From the NCBI RefSeq assembly GCF_029395455.1, contig NZ_CP113916.1, positions 186,001 through 250,000 of the forward strand: a stretch of DNA of 64,000 nucleotides, written 5' to 3'. A model generated the notes under the pieces. It saw only the letters and a program-made list of their open reading frames with translations, did no database searches and was not told where the DNA came from. This stretch comes from Lactobacillus sp. ESL0785 (lineage in GTDB: Bacteria; Bacillota; Bacilli; Lactobacillales; Lactobacillaceae). Numbering within the stretch: the stretch's first letter is position 1; the number at the start of each line of letters is the position of its first letter. The position numbers were made by a program, and so were the translations under genes. Shown in pieces: positions 27,344-35,304 of the stretch.

Positions 27344-28600
27344 ATGAAAACAAAACAGAAAATTTATCCATGGATAATAATCTTGGCTGTTGGCTTACTA
27401 GCAAGTGTTATGGAAGATACATTTACTGGAATGATTAGTCTTTTCTTGGATCCATTAGTTAAATCAATGGGTGCTAGTTTAACGGTTACATCAATGTATT
27501 ACACAATTGTTAACTTAGCACTTGCTGCTACTATGCCCTTAGTTGGTAGGTTTATTGAAAAAATAAATTTAACTTTTACAATTTTAGCGGCAATTATTAT
27601 TGGCTCTGGTAGTATCTTTTTATTATCACATGCTTCAAATATTTGGACAATGTATATTTTAGCTGCAGTAATTGGTGTTTGTTGTGGCTTTAGTGGATTG
27701 GTTATTCAAGGCATAGTTATTAATAATTGGTTTGAAAAGAGAAGAAATTTTGCGTTTACTGCTGCTTCTTTTGTAGCAACTATTTATTTACTTATTATGA
27801 CGCCAGCAACTACGTTAATGATTGCTAATATTGGTTGGCGAACTACAATGATGATTTTATCTATCATTGCTTTGGTAGTTGGAATTCCATCTGCATTAGT
27901 TATTAGACTAAAACCGGAAAAAATCGGCTTAAAGCCTTATGGTTATGATTTAAGTAGTGAAGAAGAGGAAGATACTGAAGAAGATAAAAGTTCGGGTAGT
28001 TTTTCAAGTAAGACGGTTATTTTTTCCGGTGCATTTTTAATTGTGTTATTATTCTTCATTTTTATTGCTTTTGCTTCTAATATTAATCAACTGTTCCCAA
28101 CTTATGCTACTTCAGTAGGTTTTGGCTCAACTACAGGTGGATTAATGGAAACAATCATGACAGCGGTTGATATTGTAATTGCTCCTATTTTCGCTTTTAC
28201 TACTGATAAATTTGGTGGTAGGAAAGCTTTACCTGTGTGGTTATTTGGTGGCTTTTTAACTTTTATACTTTTGATAACTGCTACTAATACACATACAGTT
28301 GCTTTTGCACTTGTAGCTGCAGTTGGTGCAGATATTTTGACTGATATTTATGGTCCAGGTCAACAAATATTTGCTCGTGATATGTTCGGTGAAGCTTTTG
28401 ATATAGGATATTCATATGTAAATACTATTACATATATTTTAGCTGCTTTTGCTGTGCCACTTTTGAGTATGATTTATGATTCAACTAAGACATTTAATGC
28501 TGTATTCATGTTTGGTGCTATTTTAATTGCAGGAATGATTTTGCTAGTATTTATTGGTCGTAAATATCGCTTCAATAAGAAGCCGGATCAGGTAAAATAA
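27344..28600 (+). CDS. MFS transporter, oxalate/formate antiporter (OFA) type
   Basis: 418 residues, twelve predicted helices, split by an acidic cytoplasmic loop (SSEEEEDTEEDKSSGS, near residue 204). N-terminal half carries the OFA-like GVCCGFSGLVIQGIVINNWF. Probably moves the substrate or product of the flavoprotein encoded 40 bases upstream. AAAGGC SD before the ATG. Confidence 0.85.
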   Translation: MKTKQKIYPWIIILAVGLLASVMEDTFTGMISLFLDPLVKSMGASLTVTSMYYTIVNLALAATMPLVGRFIEKINLTFTILAAIIIGSGSIFLLSHASNIWTMYILAAVIGVCCGFSGLVIQGIVINNWFEKRRNFAFTAASFVATIYLLIMTPATTLMIANIGWRTTMMILSIIALVVGIPSALVIRLKPEKIGLKPYGYDLSSEEEEDTEEDKSSGSFSSKTVIFSGAFLIVLLFFIFIAFASNINQLFPTYATSVGFGSTTGGLMETIMTAVDIVIAPIFAFTTDKFGGRKALPVWLFGGFLTFILLITATNTHTVAFALVAAVGADILTDIYGPGQQIFARDMFGEAFDIGYSYVNTITYILAAFAVPLLSMIYDSTKTFNAVFMFGAILIAGMILLVFIGRKYRFNKKPDQVK

Positions 28601-28611
28601 TTAATATTATA

Positions 28612-28653
28612 AAAAAGCATGTTCACTATTTAATGTGAACATGCTTTTTATTT
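28612..28653. terminator. Bidirectional terminator between MFS gene and PVA-like hydrolase
   Basis: GCATGTTCAC (28617-28626) pairs with GTGAACATGC (28635-28644), flanked by A6 and T5. Confidence 0.9.
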
Positions 28654-28655
28654 TT

Positions 28656-29663
28656 CTAATTTTGGTAATCAATGTCTTCTTTAGGGTTGACCTTGAATTC
28701 TTTATAATCTGTTTCTTGCAATAATTCTGGAGTTAAACGTACGCAGCGAATTCGTTGGTTGTTGTAAGTTGAGTAGTAATAGCTTCTGGATTCGGCACAG
28801 ATGTAGGCACTGTAACAAGTATAATCAAAGGTATCGTTAGGTGTAACAACAATTCCGCGCGGGATGCTGACAGGTTCAAGCATATGATGAGCAAGGCTGA
28901 CAGCAGCAGTTTCATCAGCTGGCTGTTCGACGTTGTTCTTCATGAAGGCAGTTCTGACGAAGCGAGAAACTGGAGTATAATCACCTGGCAAGCCGAAGGT
29001 ACCAGAACCCTGACTGAATGGCTTTAAAGTTTTGCCTAAAAAGGCAACATCGTCATGCTGCTTAGGAGTAATTGACAAATAATTGCGCAAATTAGTTTCA
29101 TGCCAACGATAATCAGGACTGTTAGTCATGACACCAATTGAATCCTTAATGATATGAACACCATCTTCTTCAGGTTCAACGATTAGGCTTTTGCCGGTAG
29201 TGTCAGAAAAGATAAAGTGCAGTGGCGAGACAGCCTTAAGTGTTGGGTTGGCGTCATTTACAATTGTGATTTGCTCTTGGAAAAGCTCTGCAACATCGTC
29301 TAAGTTAGCAGCTTGTGACAAAATTACAGAAATCACTTTGTCAGGTGAGACTGCCCAAGTACCAGCTTGCGCTTTTTCGTGGTAACTGGCATAACCTGGG
29401 AAGTACAGAGTGGCACCCATGACACCTTTGTCGTTAACACCATCAAAAGTTACAGGGGCATGGTCGTATTCCTGAATTTCGCCTAAGCCGATAAAAGCTC
29501 TCTTGCTAGTGATTTCTTGCTCAACACTGTAAGCAACTTTAAAAGTTTTGTTGATGGGTGTATAAACGACTTGTTCAGCCATTTCCATCATAAAGTCCAT
29601 TGTTCGTGACAAAAAGTGCTTTTTGTCCTTAGTTTCTAGTGTAAAACTGCTACAACCAATCAT
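28656..29663 (-). CDS. Linear amide C-N hydrolase, penicillin V acylase-like (choloylglycine hydrolase family)
   Basis: 335 residues, Ntn-hydrolase. It starts MIGCSS, so the nucleophile Cys is residue 4 and a three-residue prepeptide must be removed, as in the Lysinibacillus sphaericus PVA; bile salt hydrolases usually start MC. Other active residues: R/D in SRTMDF, Asn in FDGVNDKG, Asn in MTNSPDYRW, Arg in VSRFVRTAF. The residue that is Asn in BSH (GLNF) is Tyr here (TLYF), which also points to PVA rather than BSH. Cleaves an acyl amide bond; the natural substrate may be an N-acyl signal or a conjugate. Monocistronic. Confidence 0.88.
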   Translation of the reverse strand: MIGCSSFTLETKDKKHFLSRTMDFMMEMAEQVVYTPINKTFKVAYSVEQEITSKRAFIGLGEIQEYDHAPVTFDGVNDKGVMGATLYFPGYASYHEKAQAGTWAVSPDKVISVILSQAANLDDVAELFQEQITIVNDANPTLKAVSPLHFIFSDTTGKSLIVEPEEDGVHIIKDSIGVMTNSPDYRWHETNLRNYLSITPKQHDDVAFLGKTLKPFSQGSGTFGLPGDYTPVSRFVRTAFMKNNVEQPADETAAVSLAHHMLEPVSIPRGIVVTPNDTFDYTCYSAYICAESRSYYYSTYNNQRIRCVRLTPELLQETDYKEFKVNPKEDIDYQN

Positions 29664-29766
29664 TGGTTTTCCTCCGTAAATTAAAATATTATGTTTCTAA
29701 GATTATAAGAAATGATTATAGGAGTTTTGATAAGATGATTCAAGGAGATGAAACGAATAATTATTA

Positions 29767-30228
29767 TTAATTGTTTTCTTTGATTGCGCGGTTAATTTTA
29801 CTGATTTGCTTTTTTGCTTTAAGCATTGAAATGTACCAAATAATGGCGTAAACAATGATGAAGATTAGGGTATAAAGACTGAACCACAGGAAGTTTAGCG
29901 GGAACCAGCCTGCTAAAATGGCCAGAGGTGTAAACAAGCAAAACATTACAATGAAGTGAATAACTGTTTGCTTAGTAATGCTCCATCTTTCTTGCATGAA
30001 GATAATCGCTGAAGCTCCTCCTAGAAAGCCCATCAGAGCCCAGAGAATTGCAGAAATTAAAGTTGCTAAGGTAACAGAAGAAAATCTGTGTAAGAAGGGT
30101 GGATTTGATGGCACGAAGTAGTTTGTTTGGTCAATAAGATTACAGCAGAGGGCAATAATAAAGCCGATAGCAATACCTGATAGAATGCCTGAGCAGCCAT
30201 AACGGATGATTTTTTTAAATAATTTCAT
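29767..30228 (-). CDS. DUF3021 family membrane protein
   Basis: 153 residues with four hydrophobic helices (about 10-30, 50-75, 88-108, 112-138) and a basic C-terminal tail. DUF3021 proteins occur almost always beside a LytTR regulator, as here (the two ORFs overlap by four bases). Thought to be a membrane partner or sensor for that regulator; mechanism unproven. Confidence 0.8.
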   Translation of the reverse strand: MKLFKKIIRYGCSGILSGIAIGFIIALCCNLIDQTNYFVPSNPPFLHRFSSVTLATLISAILWALMGFLGGASAIIFMQERWSITKQTVIHFIVMFCLFTPLAILAGWFPLNFLWFSLYTLIFIIVYAIIWYISMLKAKKQISKINRAIKENN

Positions 30229-30668
30229 TGTAAAAATTCCTTTCTTAACTTTTGCATGTATCTTCTTGAGGTAAAAGTTGTTTCGCCAGTAGTTAAATTG
30301 ACCTGATAGCAGCCGGTCTTGGTTAAAGTCAAGCTATCAATACTAGCAAGACTAACAATTTCAGAACTGGAGATCTGAATAAAAGTATTTGGCGGCAAAC
30401 TGTTGTTTAATTCGTATATTCTTGCCTTTATGCGATAGGTCTGCCCACCTGCTTCACAGACAACATATTTATTTTGCGTATAAAAGCGGGTAATTTCATA
30501 AAGTGGAATCATTTTGATTTGGTTATTTCTACTTCCTTGAATTTGCCAGTCGTTAACTAGATGTTTGATAGAACAGGCCATTTTTTCTAACTTAGTGGTT
30601 TTCTTATCCGTATTAATAGCAATCCAAGTGGGCTTAAACTGGGGATCTATGTTAAATTTTACAAGCAT
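30225..30668 (-). CDS. LytTR DNA-binding domain regulator
   Basis: 147 residues with a C-terminal LytTR domain (~50-147): IPLYEITRFYTQNKYVVCE, FIQISSSEIVSLASIDSL, then the DNA-contact strand RRYMQKLRKEFL. No receiver domain, so not a classical response regulator. Coupled with the DUF3021 gene; likely autoregulated. Targets unknown. Confidence 0.85.
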   Translation of the reverse strand: MLVKFNIDPQFKPTWIAINTDKKTTKLEKMACSIKHLVNDWQIQGSRNNQIKMIPLYEITRFYTQNKYVVCEAGGQTYRIKARIYELNNSLPPNTFIQISSSEIVSLASIDSLTLTKTGCYQVNLTTGETTFTSRRYMQKLRKEFLQ

Positions 30669-30787
30669 GTAATATTACTTCCTTTCTGTTGCCATTTTAA
30701 ATATATTCGCTTTTTACTTAAATTACTATCTCTGGGAGATAAATGGTTATTTTTGCAGGTTAAATGGTCAAAGCTTTAAAAATTTGC

Positions 30788-30815
30788 TTGACATTAATTA
30801 AAAATCGGTTAAACT
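30788..30815 (+). promoter_or_regulatory. Promoter of the ABC operon leader
   Basis: Perfect -35 TTGACA at 30788-30793, 16 bases, -10 TAAACT at 30810-30815. Predicted start near 30822, just ahead of the leader-peptide SD. Confidence 0.5.
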
Positions 30816-30846
30816 TAGGATAATTTATTAGAGAAAGGAAATAATT

Positions 30847-30903
30847 ATGATTCAATCGTTCACATTAAACCTGAATAAGAGTTGGCAAAGCCAGCAGGAT
30901 TGA
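30847..30903 (+). CDS. Putative leader peptide (18 codons, one Trp)
   Basis: ATG 30847 lies seven bases after AAAGGA (30834-30839), a strong SD. The product is MIQSFTLNLNKSWQSQQD. The Trp codon is 30883-30885 and is directly followed by GGCAAAGCCAG (overlapping it at 30884-30894), a segment that can pair with two parts of the downstream leader. A ribosome paused on the Trp codon would cover that segment. This fits an attenuation peptide; translation is not proven. Confidence 0.55.
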   Translation: MIQSFTLNLNKSWQSQQD

Positions 30904-30919
30904 TCGTAATCGTCTTGAA

Positions 30920-31055
30920 CGGATACGATCTGGCAAACAGTTTGTATCCGTGCTGACTACTTTTAACTTGACGAAGTTTGTTTGCATGGTAAAACGTGCA
31001 GCAGGCTTTGCGTCCTTAGGGCAGACCAGAGCAAAATGCTGGTTTGCCTTTTTTT
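30920..31055 (+). ncRNA. Structured leader RNA with rho-independent terminator
   Basis: Hairpin 30920-30950 (CGGATACGATCTG with CAGTTTGTATCCG, loop GCAAA). Terminator: GGCAGACCAG (31020-31029) with CTGGTTTGCC (31039-31048), then seven T. Alternative pairings: GCAAAGCC (30885-30892) with GGCTTTGC (31004-31011), 8 bp; GGCAAA(G)CCAG (30884-30894) with the terminator 3' arm, 10 bp and one bulge; GGCAAAC (30932-30938) with GTTTGCC (31042-31048). These are mutually exclusive with the terminator. No T-box sequence (GGTGGNACCGCG) is present. Confidence 0.65.
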
Positions 31056-31097
31056 GTTGTCAAAATGCCCGGATTTAACAAAAACTAAGGAGAAAAA

Positions 31098-32099
31098 ATG
31101 AAACGAATGCTCGCATTTATTAGTGCAATTCTATTGTTTCTTGGGATTGACTTGGTAGTGGCTCCCAAAACCGCTAGTCAAACGGCGTCTAAATCAGAGG
31201 TCGTCCATGTTGGTATTTTACAAATGATGACCCACCCAGCACTTGATCAAATTCATCACGGAGTGGTCGCCGGCTTAAAAGAGGAAGGATTTACTACCGG
31301 CAAAAATCTCAAAATTGATTTTTTGAATGCCCAAGGAGACCAAAGCAACTTAAAAACGATGTCTCAACAGTTAGCTAATAAAGATTCACTACTGGTGGGA
31401 ATTGCGACCCCAGCGGCACAGGCTCTAGCTAATAGTGCCCCTAAAACAACACCAATTATTTTGGCAGGGATTTCTACCCCAGCAGCTAGCGGTTTAGTCA
31501 AAAGTGAAGAGCGCCCCGGCGGCAATATCACGGGAACATCGGGACTCAACCCAGTATCTAAGCAATTTGCATTGCTGCACGCAATTATGCCGCGAGCTAA
31601 GAAAATCGGTATTATCTATACGTCATCAGATCATGGCGGCCAGACGAATGCTCACGCGTTTGCGCAAGTTGTTAAACAGGCAGGTCTAATCCCTAAGATG
31701 TATACCATTGCCAATACCAATGATCTTCAGCAAGTAGCTAATCAAATGGTAAGCCAAGTTGATGCGATTTATGCGCCCCAAGATAATGGTGTGGCTTCGG
31801 CAATGAAGACACTGGTAAATGTTGCTAATAATGCTAATATTCCGGTCTTTCCGTGTGCAGAAACGATGATGCCTGATGGCGGTCTAGCTTCTTATGTCAT
31901 TAGTCAACGAGAAATGGGCAGGCTTGCTGGCGTGATGGCTGCGAAAGTCTTGCGTGGTAAAAAACCAGCGATTTATCCAGTTGCTACGGTTAAAAATGGC
32001 TATTATATGATAAATGAAAAGGAAATGCGTAAATTACATATTAAAATTCCAGCAGCAATTGTTCGTGCTGCTAGTCAACATGGGAAGGTGATCAAATGA
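31098..32099 (+). CDS. ABC transporter substrate-binding protein (TrpX-like, PF04392 type)
   Basis: 333 residues. N-terminal hydrophobic segment (MLAFISAILLFLGIDLVV) without a clear lipobox Cys, so the anchor may be the uncleaved helix. Domain signatures VGILQMMTHPALDQIHHGV, and PIILAGISTPAASGLV. Members of this group bind tryptophan/tyrosine-like or other small ligands in streptococci and lactobacilli. Stop overlaps the permease ATG. Preceded by the leader RNA above. Confidence 0.85.
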   Translation: MKRMLAFISAILLFLGIDLVVAPKTASQTASKSEVVHVGILQMMTHPALDQIHHGVVAGLKEEGFTTGKNLKIDFLNAQGDQSNLKTMSQQLANKDSLLVGIATPAAQALANSAPKTTPIILAGISTPAASGLVKSEERPGGNITGTSGLNPVSKQFALLHAIMPRAKKIGIIYTSSDHGGQTNAHAFAQVVKQAGLIPKMYTIANTNDLQQVANQMVSQVDAIYAPQDNGVASAMKTLVNVANNANIPVFPCAETMMPDGGLASYVISQREMGRLAGVMAAKVLRGKKPAIYPVATVKNGYYMINEKEMRKLHIKIPAAIVRAASQHGKVIK

Positions 32100-32998
32100 A
32101 TTTAATAACTTCAAGTATTGGGCAAGGATTATTATGGGCTCTACTAGGGCTTGCCTTATTTTTAACATTTCGCATTTTAAATTTTCCTGATATGACGGTT
32201 GAAGGGACATTCCCACTAGGTGCTGCCATTACAGTGACGGCAATTACTAAGGGGGCATCGCCATTGATGGCTACTTTCCTAGGATTTTTAGGCGGCGCGG
32301 CTGGCGGGTTAATTACCGGCTTACTTTATACCAAAGGTAACATTCCAATTTTGCTGGCGGGAATCTTGGTAATGACGGGCTGCTTATCGGTTAACTTGCG
32401 AATTATGGGCGGCTCAAATGTTTCATTGCTAGGGCAAAAGACCTTTTTCTCAGCTAAAATCTTCCAATCACTTCCACGGTATTTCGATAGTGTACTAATT
32501 GGCGGCGGGACAATTATTCTAATTACTATATTAATCGCTTTGTTTTTAGAAACTGATTTAGGACAAGCCTTCATTGTAACAGGTGATAACCAAATGATGG
32601 CGCGGTCACTAGGGATTAATACCGATAATATGACCATTTTAGGTTTAACTTTGTCTAACGGCCTAGTTGGTCTAGCTGGTGCCTTAATTGCGCAAAATAA
32701 TGGTTATGCGGATGCCAATATGGGTATTGGAATTATCGTAATCGCGTTAGCTTCAATTATTATCGGTGAAGTAGTCTTCGGCTATTTAACGCTTAATCAG
32801 CGGTTAATTGCCGTAATTTTAGGTAGTATCATTTATCGTTTTGTCTTATTAATTGTTCTGCAATTAGGCTTTTCAACTAATGACCTAAATTTGATTTCGG
32901 CCATTATTTTAGCAATCTGTCTAATGCTACCCAAATTACGACATGCGTTAAAGTTGGACGGAATTTTACGTAAAGGGGTGAGCCAAAATGGAAAATAA
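32096..32998 (+). CDS. ABC transporter permease (TrpY-like)
   Basis: 300 residues with eight or more helices, branched-chain-permease-like fold: GQGLLWALLGLALFLTFRIL near the start and FPDMTVEGTFPLGAA, a signature of this subfamily. Overlaps the binding protein (ATGA) and the ATPase by 11 bases. Confidence 0.88.
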   Translation: MNLITSSIGQGLLWALLGLALFLTFRILNFPDMTVEGTFPLGAAITVTAITKGASPLMATFLGFLGGAAGGLITGLLYTKGNIPILLAGILVMTGCLSVNLRIMGGSNVSLLGQKTFFSAKIFQSLPRYFDSVLIGGGTIILITILIALFLETDLGQAFIVTGDNQMMARSLGINTDNMTILGLTLSNGLVGLAGALIAQNNGYADANMGIGIIVIALASIIIGEVVFGYLTLNQRLIAVILGSIIYRFVLLIVLQLGFSTNDLNLISAIILAICLMLPKLRHALKLDGILRKGVSQNGK

Positions 32999-33767
32999 GC
33001 AGGCAGTTTTGACTTTGGATAAAGTGACAACCACTGTTAACCAGCACACACCGGCAGAAGCAAAAATTTTGCGGAATTTGTCGTTAACAATTAATCAAGG
33101 CGATTTTATTACCATTGTGGGTGCCAATGGTGCTGGTAAATCAACGCTTTTTAATACTATCAGCGGGTTAATTATCCCGACAGCAGGCAGAATATTGCAT
33201 CAGGGACAGGAGATTACCTACCAATCAGTTGAAAAAAGAACCAGCTTCATCAGTCGCGTTTTTCAAGATCCCAAGATGGGAACAGCACCGCGAATGACGG
33301 TTGCGGAAAATATTTTACTCGCTAAAAAGCGGGGCGAGCGACGCGGGTTACACTTGCGCAAGTTGGCTGCTCATAAAAAGCAATTGCGCGAAATCGCGGC
33401 CCAGATGGGTAATTCTTTGACTGATAAATTGGATACGCCAACAGAGCATCTGTCAGGTGGTCAAAGACAGACACTAAGCTTTTTGATGGCGACAATTAAA
33501 CGCCCAGATATTCTCTTATTAGATGAACATACAGCAGCGCTAGATCCGAAAACTAGTCGTGAGTTAATGGCGCAGACCAGCCAAATTGTAACCGCGCAAA
33601 AGTTAACCTGCTTAATGATTACCCACAGCATGGAAGATGCGCTTAAATATGGCAATCGGTTGCTGGTTTTGCGCTCTGGTCAAGTAGTAGCTGACCTTAG
33701 CAATGAACAAAAAGCAAAGCTGAATTTGGACGAATTAATGGCAACCTTTAATGATACTGACGCTTAA
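32988..33767 (+). CDS. ABC transporter ATP-binding protein (TrpZ-like)
   Basis: 259 residues. Walker A GANGAGKST, signature LSGGQRQTLSFLMA, Walker B ILLLDEHTAALD (His replaces the usual Pro after DE, normal in this subfamily), switch His in MITHSMED. Completes the importer. A separate small gene follows after 58 bases with its own promoter. Confidence 0.9.
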   Translation: MENKQAVLTLDKVTTTVNQHTPAEAKILRNLSLTINQGDFITIVGANGAGKSTLFNTISGLIIPTAGRILHQGQEITYQSVEKRTSFISRVFQDPKMGTAPRMTVAENILLAKKRGERRGLHLRKLAAHKKQLREIAAQMGNSLTDKLDTPTEHLSGGQRQTLSFLMATIKRPDILLLDEHTAALDPKTSRELMAQTSQIVTAQKLTCLMITHSMEDALKYGNRLLVLRSGQVVADLSNEQKAKLNLDELMATFNDTDA

Positions 33768-33802
33768 TTATGAAAAGCTGTGATTTTTCTGCAATATATT
33801 TG

Positions 33803-33808
33803 TATAAT
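33803..33808 (+). promoter_or_regulatory. -10 element ahead of the small membrane protein gene
   Basis: TATAAT preceded by TTTG, 17 bases before the ATG of the next gene and directly before its SD GAGGTGA. No good -35 seen. Confidence 0.4.
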
Positions 33809-33825
33809 AATACAGAGGTGAAATC

Positions 33826-34167
33826 ATGGAATTAGGTTCGATATCAGAATGGGTGACAGCATTTGCTGAGATTGCAGCTGTTTGTGTAGCATTATTTTTG
33901 CCATATTATGAAAAAAGACAAGAACGCAATAAGCGGTCACGCAATTTACGGTTGATTTTTAAGAGCTTGATTAAGGATGCGTTAGAAGAAAATAGTACTA
34001 AAAAACTCGCGTCATATTACAAGATCAGTTATTTAGTTAATGATAATGAAAATGATGAGCAGGTATTTTCTTTAGTGCAACAAGCGATTAAAATCATTAA
34101 TGATAATCAGATTACGCCTGAGCAAAAAAATAAAGATATTCAAGGAATTATCGCTTGCTTTGATTAA
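33826..34167 (+). CDS. Small hypothetical protein with N-terminal membrane segment
   Basis: 113 residues. One hydrophobic segment (~8-27, VTAFAEIAAVCVALFLPYY) followed by a strongly basic stretch (EKRQERNKRSRNLR) and an alpha-helical, acidic C-terminal half. SD GAGGTGAAATC before the ATG supports expression. Topology suggests an N-out, C-in anchored cytoplasmic domain. No family recognised. Confidence 0.7.
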   Translation: MELGSISEWVTAFAEIAAVCVALFLPYYEKRQERNKRSRNLRLIFKSLIKDALEENSTKKLASYYKISYLVNDNENDEQVFSLVQQAIKIINDNQITPEQKNKDIQGIIACFD

Positions 34168-34169
34168 AT

Positions 34170-34201
34170 AAAACCACGTCTAGAGTTAGGCGTGGTTTTT
34201 A
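34170..34201 (+). terminator. Terminator after the small membrane protein gene
   Basis: AAAACCACGTCTA (34170-34182) pairs with 34187-34199 (two G-U wobbles) around GAGT, T-tail. Confidence 0.9.
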
Positions 34202-34259
34202 ATTTATAATTCGGTTTAAGTGTTCATGACGGCAGAGACGAAAGTTGATTTGAAAAATA

Positions 34260-34282
34260 TTAGTTTATTAGTAGTAAACTAA
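34260..34282. promoter_or_regulatory. Palindromic operator candidate ahead of the amidohydrolase gene
   Basis: Perfect 8-bp arms TTAGTTTA (34260-34267) and TAAACTAA (34275-34282) with a seven-base spacer. A weak promoter (-35 TTGATT at 34245-34250, 17 bases, -10 TTAGTA) overlaps it, so a repressor here would block transcription. No adjacent regulator gene is obvious; the MerR gene at 36361 is the nearest. Confidence 0.5.
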
Positions 34283-34305
34283 GAATTAACAACGGAGGTT
34301 TAATA

Positions 34306-35283
34306 ATGAAAAAGATTGATGGGCACTTGCACTTAGTGCGTTCACTTGCCGGCTTTAATGGTAAAGGTAGTCTAACAGCTTTAGGCAATGGTCGCGCGAT
34401 TTGGGATAATGATCAAACAGTAATTAAGTTACTTCCAGATGGCTGGGGAGATGATACTTTTACTGCTGAGTCAGCGCTAAAAGTCTTGGCAGCTAATGGG
34501 ATTGATAAAGCCGTTTTGCTGCAAGGCAGTTTATACGGCTTTCAGAATTATTATTCTTATCAAGCAGTTAAAAAGTATCCTGACCACTTTATTGGTACCT
34601 TTTCTGTCGATCCCTTTAGTGAATTTTACATGCAAATTGTTAAACGATATGTTGAAAAACTGGGCTTTAGGGCAATGAAGTTTGAAATCAGTCAGGGTGG
34701 TGGCCTGACAGGTTATCATTTAACAACACCGTTTCGCTTGGATACGGATCTGCGTATTGGCCGCATTTTTCACTATCTTAGTGATTATCCCGGCTTTGTG
34801 GTAACGGTTGACTATGGTGATTATACACAAGCTAGTTATCAGCCAGAAGCAATTGCCAACTTGGCTAAAATGTACCCCAAGCTGGATTTTGTGGTTTGTC
34901 ATTTGTCGTTTCCCAATGCAGATCATTTAAATCGTCTACAAGCTGCACTTAATGAGTGGCAGCCGTATTCGAATATCTATACTGATATTGCGGCAATTCA
35001 GGATATTGAAAATGAAACTGCGGAGCCATTCTTGCGTTGTCAACAAGATGTTGCTCTAGCTAAAAAGATCTTGGGTGCTAAGCGAATTATTTGGGGCAGT
35101 GATGCACCATGGTCAGCCACGTTTAATTCTTACCATAGTTTGTCAACTTGGTTAGAACGCACGTCAATTTTTACAACCGAAGAACTAACGGATGTGATGT
35201 ACAATAATGCTGAACGGATTTATTTTAAAAAGACAGCAATTGCAGCTGTTGAGGCAGCTAGTGATCCAGCTATGAAAGTTTAG
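34306..35283 (+). CDS. Amidohydrolase family protein (metal-dependent TIM-barrel hydrolase)
   Basis: 325 residues. N-terminal metal motif DGHLHL (residues 5-10), later His in FVVCHLSFPNADHL, and metal/catalytic Asp in IWGSDAPWS, the pattern of the amidohydrolase-2 group (decarboxylases and lactonases). ATG 34306 after GGAGG. 21 bases before the dehydrogenase gene, so likely one operon. Substrate unknown. Confidence 0.85.
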   Translation: MKKIDGHLHLVRSLAGFNGKGSLTALGNGRAIWDNDQTVIKLLPDGWGDDTFTAESALKVLAANGIDKAVLLQGSLYGFQNYYSYQAVKKYPDHFIGTFSVDPFSEFYMQIVKRYVEKLGFRAMKFEISQGGGLTGYHLTTPFRLDTDLRIGRIFHYLSDYPGFVVTVDYGDYTQASYQPEAIANLAKMYPKLDFVVCHLSFPNADHLNRLQAALNEWQPYSNIYTDIAAIQDIENETAEPFLRCQQDVALAKKILGAKRIIWGSDAPWSATFNSYHSLSTWLERTSIFTTEELTDVMYNNAERIYFKKTAIAAVEAASDPAMKV

Positions 35284-35304
35284 TTGTTAGAAGGGGAAAA
35301 GTTA

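Larger units (their letters stand above)
30669..31097. other. Intergenic region holding the leader of the ABC import operon
   Basis: Between the LytTR start (minus) and the binding-protein ATG (plus). The first ~120 bases are AT-rich and should hold the LytTR promoter. From 30788 on it contains a plus-strand promoter, a small leader ORF, hairpins and a terminator, described separately. Confidence 0.8.

Noticed and set aside
30900..31055. T-box riboswitch ahead of the TrpXYZ-like operon
   Set aside because: The stretch GCGTCCTT before the terminator resembles the 3' part of a T-box region, but the conserved AGGGTGGNACCGCG and a specifier stem are not present.
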